From the NCBI GenBank assembly GCA_028571685.1, contig CM053140.1, positions 23,479,501 to 23,543,500 on the forward strand: a stretch of DNA of 64,000 nucleotides, read 5' to 3'. Positions 58,209 to 64,000 of the stretch are shown in pieces. Each line of letters opens with the position of its first letter. Within the stretch, counting starts at the first letter, position 1. The translations under genes and the position numbers were made by a program. Under the pieces are notes generated by a model, which saw nothing but the letters and a program-made list of their open reading frames with translations, did not search any database and was not told the origin of the DNA. The DNA is from Heterohyrax brucei. Lineage: Eukaryota; Chordata; Mammalia; Hyracoidea; Procaviidae.

Positions 58209-58474
58209 CGAATGCAGGTCACACCTTCAAGGAAACTCCCCTCCCATCAGAAAACCTCACTGTCATTCCTGAGTAAAGATGCAACCTGAGTTAAAGATGT
58301 GATTCGTGATGCATCATACACTAATCTTGTTTATTGACATATAGTGGTCAGGATTCTCTACACATAAAAGGATAATTATATAATATCACAAAACAGAGAA
58401 TAAATATATAGGATCACAAAACAGAGGATAATTACAATCACCACCTGGCCAAACTGACACAAAATTAACCATCG

Positions 58475-58965
58475 CATCCACCAATCCTAGGTATAGACCC
58501 AAAAGAAGGGAAAGCAGGAACACAAACGGAAGAAATCTGTATGCCAGTGTTCACTGCGGCACTTTTCAAAATAGCCAAAAGGGAGAAACAACCAAAATGT
58601 CCACCAACATATAAATGAATAAATAAAATGCAGTCCATCTACACGATGGAATATTATCCAGATAAAAAGAAATGAAGTCCTGATGCATGCCACAACGTGG
58701 ATGAACACTGCAAACTTCACTATGAATGAAAAACGTCAGTCACAAAAGGGTGTATAATGTATGACCCCACTTGCATGAAACAGCCAGTATACAGAGACCA
58801 AAGTCTATTAGTGGCTACCAGAGGTGGGAGGAGGGGAGGGAGCCGGGAGAGGGAAGGACATTGTTTGCAACCTCACAGGAGACCCTGAGTCCCACCACCC
58901 AGCTACACCATACTCGAATTCCTGACTATTGTGGATCGTGTTCTGTCACCCAGAATATGATCTGG
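58475..58965 (+). mobile_element. L1 3' end
   Basis: ACCAATCCTAGGTATAGACC, AACCAAAATGTCCACCAAC and GGAATATTATCCAGATAAAA are diagnostic L1 3'-end words. Confidence 0.8.
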
Positions 58966-59299
58966 AAGCATAACCACTATGCTTGTGAATATGATCCCTT
59001 CTGGAAATAGGTTTTCTTTGTTAAGTCTATAAGGCCACATCTGTGTAGAGTGGGTCTTAATCCTGACAATGTTTTTCCTTTTTGGGGGTGAAGATACACA
59101 CAGTACACTGTATGCTGATTCAACAATTTCTACAGTTCAGTAATGTTGACTACATTCTTCAAGTTGTACAACACTGACTCTCATTTTACAAATTATTCCA
59201 CCATCATTTGGCATAAATTCACTGCCCCTGAGCGAGCTCTTCTTCGCCCTCCATCCTACTTCTCGTCACCACTAATTTTTTAAGTCTAGTAACTTTTGA

Positions 59300-59512
59300 T
59301 CAAGGCCAGGTGGCACAAATGGTTAAGTCCTCAGCTACTAACCAAAAGACTGGGGGTTTGAACCCACCCAGTGGCTCCAGGAGAAAAAGAGCTGGCTACC
59401 TGCTCCCATAAAGATTACAGGCAAGAAAGCCCACTGGGGCAGTTCTAGTCAGTCACAGGAGTTGCCGTAAATCCAAACAGCCTCGACAACACCTAACAAT
59501 AACAGTGACTTT
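59300..59512 (+). mobile_element. AfroSINE variant with ACAATAACA tail
   Basis: CAGGTGGCACAAATGGTTAA, TTTGAACCCACCCAGTGG, tail CAACACCTAACAATAACA. Confidence 0.75.
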
Positions 59513-59514
59513 TG

Positions 59515-59715
59515 AAGAGACCCTGAATAGCACAAATGATTAGGCACGCAACTACAAGCAGAAAAGTTGGCAGTTCATATCCACCCAGAGGCACCTTGGA
59601 AGACAGATCAGATGATCTGTTTCTTAAAGATCACAGCCTTGGACCCTATGAAGTTGTTCCATTCTTGACACACGGGGCTTCTATGAGTCAGAATTAGCAT
59701 ATGGCAATTTACAAC
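59515..59715 (+). mobile_element. AfroSINE variant
   Basis: ACCCTGAATAGCACAAATGA, GGCAGTTCATATCCACCC, CTATGAGTCAGAATTAGC. Confidence 0.7.
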
Positions 59716-59719
59716 ACGC

Positions 59720-62424
59720 TGTGGATTGAATTGTGTGCCCCCAAAAGTATGCGTAGCAACTGGGCTAGACCTGATTCCTGGTGTTGTGTGATGTTCTTAT
59801 GCGCTGTAAACCCCGCCTGTATGATATTAAGTGCGAGGATGGGTGGCAGTTGTGCGGGTAGAGCAGGATTCAATGGCTAAACTGTATTGTGCCTTGAGGC
59901 AATCTCTTGAAAGGTAAAGGAAAGAGAAGCAAGTAAAGAGTTGGAGACAACATATCAACAAGAAGCAGTGCAGGGAGCTGAGCACGTCCTTTTGAAAGGA
60001 CCGGGGTCCCTGCACTTCAGGAGCTTCGGGTCCAGGGGAAGACTGACGACAAACACCTTCCTCTAGAGCCAGCAGAGAAAGCCTTCCCCTGGAGCTGGCA
60101 CGTTGAATTTGACTTTTAGTCTACCGGACAGTGACAAAGTAAATGTCACTTTTTAAAGCCATCTACATGTGGAATTTCTGTTTGAGCAGCACTAAATGAC
60201 TAAGATAGAATTTTGTACCGAGAGACAGGGGTGCTGCTCTAATGGATACATAAAATGTGGAAGTAGTTTTGAAACTGAATGGATGGAAGACTCATAAGGA
60301 ACTGAGGAGAACTGTTAACACCAAAAAAGGCACAGACGGTGAGAAAGCAGCAGAGGACTAGCAGCAGCAGCAACAGACGGGCAGCAGTAAAACCAGATCG
60401 ACGTGAGACAGCGCTGAAGCCAACCCATGGAGAGAGAGACTGAGTGCCTATGCACAGGAGGTTTGCTGGTTGAGTCGAGTGCCTCAGAGCACTTAAATCA
60501 GTGGAGCTACCAAGCTTTGGACCACTTCCCCAGCGGGGCAGTTGTGGGCATGAGGCCCTGGCCATGAGGCCAGAGAAAGCAGAAGCTAAAGAGACAGTTA
60601 ACATGAGAAGCTGAGCTGCCTCAGTCTCAAAAGGTATGGCCACAACCTCAGAGGATTCTAAGGGTGAGGCCATGGTTCCTGGTGTTTCTAAAAGTTGGAA
60701 TTGGCAATGGACTAGGAAAATGATGCTGTTATGGTAGCTGGGGTGGAGGGCTGCGGACCATGTTCTCAGGCAAAATCAAGGCCAATTGGCACAACTAGCA
60801 TTTTGCTATGAGAGCTCTCTGCACCCCACATTGACGAGTGGCATCTGGAGTCTTAAAAGGTGCCAAGCTGCCATCTGAGGGTACAGCAAATGGTCCCAAC
60901 TCAGCAGGAATGTTTAATCATTGAGGACCAAAATGACATGTGGGAAAGAGAACCCAGAGGACACAGAGACCCATGTCAGTGGGTGTCTACATCAACTTGT
61001 GACTGGAAGAAACAGATGGTGTCCAGCCACCACCAGTGATAGCCACAATGGAGCTCACGAAGTTGAGTCACACTGGCAACACAAGAATAAATAGGGGCAC
61101 ACTCTGAGATCTCCAATAAAAGACCACAATTGATGGTCCAGGGGCTTCGGGATTTCCCAGGAGCATGGCCTCTGGCTCTGATGCTGATTCTGCCCCTGCC
61201 CATAAATCATAATGAAGGTCCACTCTTTGGACAGGAATGCATTGGACTTGGCAATGCAGAGTGACCATATCTTGGGTGCACTTATGATTCTGAGCATCTA
61301 TAGGATATCATCCTGCTGACCTCTTGCTGGAGGAAGGGAAGTTGGTGGAGAGGAGAGGAAAGAAGACTGTTGGGAGGATGGGACTTGTAGGGAGCAGAGA
61401 GGAAGAGTGTGCTGTCACCAGGCAGGGAGAGCAGTGGAAGCTGCGTATAGGTGGGCATGCTAATTTATATGGGAATGTACATTTTCATTCAACCATAATA
61501 AAACAAATAAATAAATAGAAAAGAAAATGATGCTCTTATGGCTGAGGGAGCAGAGTTGCTGTCCCAGCACAGGGCCAAGGGGATTCCCCTCAGAATCTGG
61601 AGAGTGTGGCCAATACCTAGAGTTTAGAGTGCAGGGACTGTGTAAAAAGTCTCAGGAACTAGAAGATTGCTTCAAAATCTTCAAGGGCTAATGTAGTGTG
61701 TGACTTGTGTGTTGCCTGCTTTGCCTTCTTCCTCCCATTTGTAGAGGAAGTGTTTAACTTGTGCCTACTTGTTCTGCCACTGTATTTTGGAAGCAACTAA
61801 CCTGTGTCCTAGATTTCACAGTCAAAGAGGAATTTCTGGATTTAGGACCTGGACTTCAAGACTTTTGCTATGATGGAGTGAATATGTTTTACACATTGCA
61901 AGGGTGTGCTTTTTTTAAGAAGCAAAGGGTGGAATATCCTAGATTAAATCATGTTCCCCCAAAAAATGTGTGTAGCAGCTTGGCTAGGCCGTGATTCCTG
62001 ATATTGTGTGATGTTTTTACATGTTGCAAATCCTACTTTTGTGATGTTACTCAGGAAGATGGGTGCCATTGTGTTGGCAGGGCGGGATTCGGTGTGTAAG
62101 ATTGTACTGCACTTTGAGACAATGTCTTGAGATATGAAGGACAGAAGCTAGCTGAGAGGATTGGGGGCCTCACACCACCAAGAAGCAGTGCTGGGAGCTA
62201 AGCATGTCCTTTGGAAAGGACCATGGTCCCTGTTCTTCCGAAGCTTCCAGTCCTGGGGAAGTTTGATGACAAGCACCTGCCTCTAGAGCCAGCACATAAA
62301 ACCTTCCCCTGGAGCTGACACTCTGAATTTGGACTTGTAGCCTGCTGGACTGCAACAAATTTCTCTTTATGAAGGCATCCACTTGTGGTATTTCTGTTAA
62401 AGCAGCACCTAGATGACTAAGATA
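59720..62424 (+). mobile_element. MaLR provirus-like element: LTR, internal region, LTR
   Basis: 5' LTR 59,720-60,206 (GTGGATTGAATTGTGTGCCC to CTAAATGACTAAGATA). The internal region begins GAATTTTGTACCGAGAGACA and AATGTGGAAGTAGTTTTGAA, like MaLR internal sequences. 3' LTR about 61,935-62,424 in the same orientation. The internal region is split by a 788-bp insertion at 60,735-61,522. No retroviral coding capacity is seen. Confidence 0.78.
60735..61522 (+). mobile_element. 788-bp poly(A)-ending retro-insertion inside the MaLR
   Basis: Flanked by gaaaatgatgctgttatgg at 60,716-60,734 and a one-mismatch copy at 61,523-61,541. Ends CATAATAAAACAAATAAATA. The last about 200 bp match the minus-strand copies at 26,710-26,880 and 29,817-29,930 (AATGTACATTTTCATTCA, GCAGTGGAAGCTG). 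L1-style insertion; the family is not identified. Confidence 0.7.
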
Positions 62425-62737
62425 CCCCCCAACTCAGGGCCAGATTACGGTGCATAAGGATCCTAAGCATTTATGATCTATAGTACCCACTCCTCTGCCT
62501 ACTCATGGATTCAAATGGGATATATGAAATCTGTGTGTGTGTATGTGTGGTCTGGAAACTCCCAAAAAGTTTATAGGTGTTTGGCTATAGCAAGGAAAAC
62601 TTGAATGAGATCTAGTTTCCCTTTCCCCTAGTGGAGTGATAGTAAAACTGGCACAAGTTTCTCTGCTGATTAATAATTAAGTGTACCGAGTCAAGCAAAG
62701 AAGGAAATGTTCTATGATACATGATTTAGGAGAAAGG

Positions 62738-63233
62738 TCGTTATTGTTTCTGTTGTTGTTAGGTGGCCTCAAGTTCGTTCCAACTCATGGTGACCCCGTG
62801 CACAACAGAACAAAAACACCGCCTACTCCTGTGTTGGGCCCACAGTCATTATTTTGCTTAAGTCCATTGTTGCAGCCACTACGTCAATCCTTCTTGTTGA
62901 GGTTCTTCCTCTTTTTCACTGACCCTCCAGTCTACCAAGCATGATGTCCTTCTCCAAGGACTGATCCCTCCTGACAACATGTCCCAAGTACGTACGACTT
63001 AGTCTCTCCATCCTTGCTTCCAAGGAGCACTCTGGTTGTACTTCTTCTAAAACAAATCTGTTTGTTCTTTTGGCAGTTCATGGTGCATTCAACATTCTTC
63101 TGCAGCACCGCAATTCAAAGGCATCAGTGCTTCTTCTGTCTTCCTTATTCACTGTCCAGCTTTTGCATGCATACTATGCAGTTATAAATACCATTACTTG
63201 GGTCAGTTGCACCTTAGTCTTCAAGGTGACATC
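62738..63233 (-). mobile_element. RTE 3' end
   Basis: Begins TGTTGTTGTTAGGTGGCC, then GACCCCGTGCACAACAGAAC, with C-terminal coding remnants on the minus strand. Truncated at about 63,233. Confidence 0.85.
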
Positions 63234-63239
63234 TTAGGG

Positions 63240-64000
63240 AAAGTTAGGGTCCTGATACTAAGCAAAAGGTTAGAGTCCTGATATTTTCTTGTAACTATGA
63301 CTCAGGGCCACATGATCATGAGTCAACCCCAGCCATCACCCAGCTAGGTAACCGAAAACCTCAGAAACCAATACTTTAACATATTGTAACCTGTAATGAT
63401 GTACGTATCCTAGCTATGGTCCTTTTCTTGTTACTATAATCCCATTTATGACAGTGATGAATTGATCTGCTACTAATCATGACCTCATGACAGTTTTCTT
63501 TGTCCTCTATAGAACATCTTATAAAATGTGTAGCCAAAGTCAGACAAAAACATATCCCAATGCATCTAATGTATAATGATTCTGTACACTTTTGTAACAT
63601 GGCTGATGGTGCCTTGAGCTAGTTTTCCTGGAAAGATGGCTATTCCTTCTCAATTTGGCTCAGACCTCCTATGGATATATACTGAATCCACACAATGTGG
63701 TGAAAACTGACCTAGCATGGTAAAGATCTAGAAGATATCCAGCAAATATTCACCAGGGTTTCTAATATCTCCATACTGAATAAGAATTCTAGAAGCTCTT
63801 TAGTTTTGACAAGTTCATGTTGACTTGACTTGGTAGTAACAATCTGCAGTCCAAAATTCTTCGTATAGCTATTGTCTGTCAATATCACAGCTGTAGAATT
63901 AGCCCAAATTTTTGTACTTCTTGTTTAGATCATTATTGTAGTCATCACAGTCCCTCAGCATCAAAAAGGAACCCAAACTTGGCATGAATCTCATGCAAAT
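63240..64000. other. Right edge, unassigned
   Basis: Short internal repeat (AGGGTCCTGATA near 63,247 and AGAGTCCTGATA near 63,270). No coding, RNA gene or recognised repeat; possibly an old LTR cut by the window end. Confidence 0.35.

Noticed and set aside
60239..60673. 144-codon minus-strand open frame
   Set aside because: It lies antisense within the MaLR internal region, with no retroviral or cellular domain.

Overview
This window is vertebrate nuclear DNA from a placental mammal, almost certainly an afrotherian (elephant, sirenian or relative). The evidence is the repeat content: many RTE-class LINE copies (3' ends reading GAGTCGGAACCGACTCG-like then TGGCACCTAACAACAAC-like), and many tRNA-derived SINEs of AfroSINE type (5' heads like GTAGTGGGTTAAGTGCTAC, shared 3' core TGAGTCGGAATCGACTCG). 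MaLR-type LTRs, L1, MIR and mariner remnants make up most of the rest. The species is inferred from repeats only.

The genes are a minus-strand tandem array of cytochrome P450 family 4 subfamily F. Gene A (33,318-54,033) is complete. It has twelve coding exons, all in frame, with GT/AG at every junction, encoding 517 residues with the I-helix [10 protein letters not shown], the ExxR and the FSAGPRNCIG heme loop intact. Gene B (83-7,759) is the next copy downstream on the minus strand. Only coding exons 1-5 lie in the window; all are open, and the gene runs off the left edge. Between them, at 14.2-14.5 kb, is relic C: decayed exons 7 and 8 of a third copy with three in-frame stops and two deletions.

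Layout from left to right: 1-9.3 kb is gene B exons 5 to 1 and its upstream region (paralogous to 45.56-55.43 kb). 9.3-11.3 kb is a 5'-truncated RTE. 11.33-15.92 kb is the relic C block (paralogous to about 36.3-42.0 kb in gene A). 15.9-32.1 kb is a repeat-dense spacer (RTE, L1, LTRs, AfroSINEs). 33.2-54.0 kb is gene A, with large introns carrying L1, mariner, LTR, ERV-L and RTE pieces. 54.0-55.4 kb is its 5' flank. 55.4-64 kb is intergenic, including a near-complete MaLR provirus split by a 788-bp retro-insertion.

The enzymes would be microsomal fatty-acid/eicosanoid omega-hydroxylases by family. I cannot assign either gene to a particular CYP4F orthologue, and I see no non-P450 gene. I did not find an undescribed coding system. 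The most unusual signals are structural: 20-49 bp insertions consisting only of the AfroSINE 3' tail (three with target-site duplications); a 165-bp perfect copy of intron sequence inserted 1.17 kb away; a composite insertion carrying a second copy of gene A's upstream region into its first intron; and a MaLR LTR that landed a few bases from a splice donor without destroying it.
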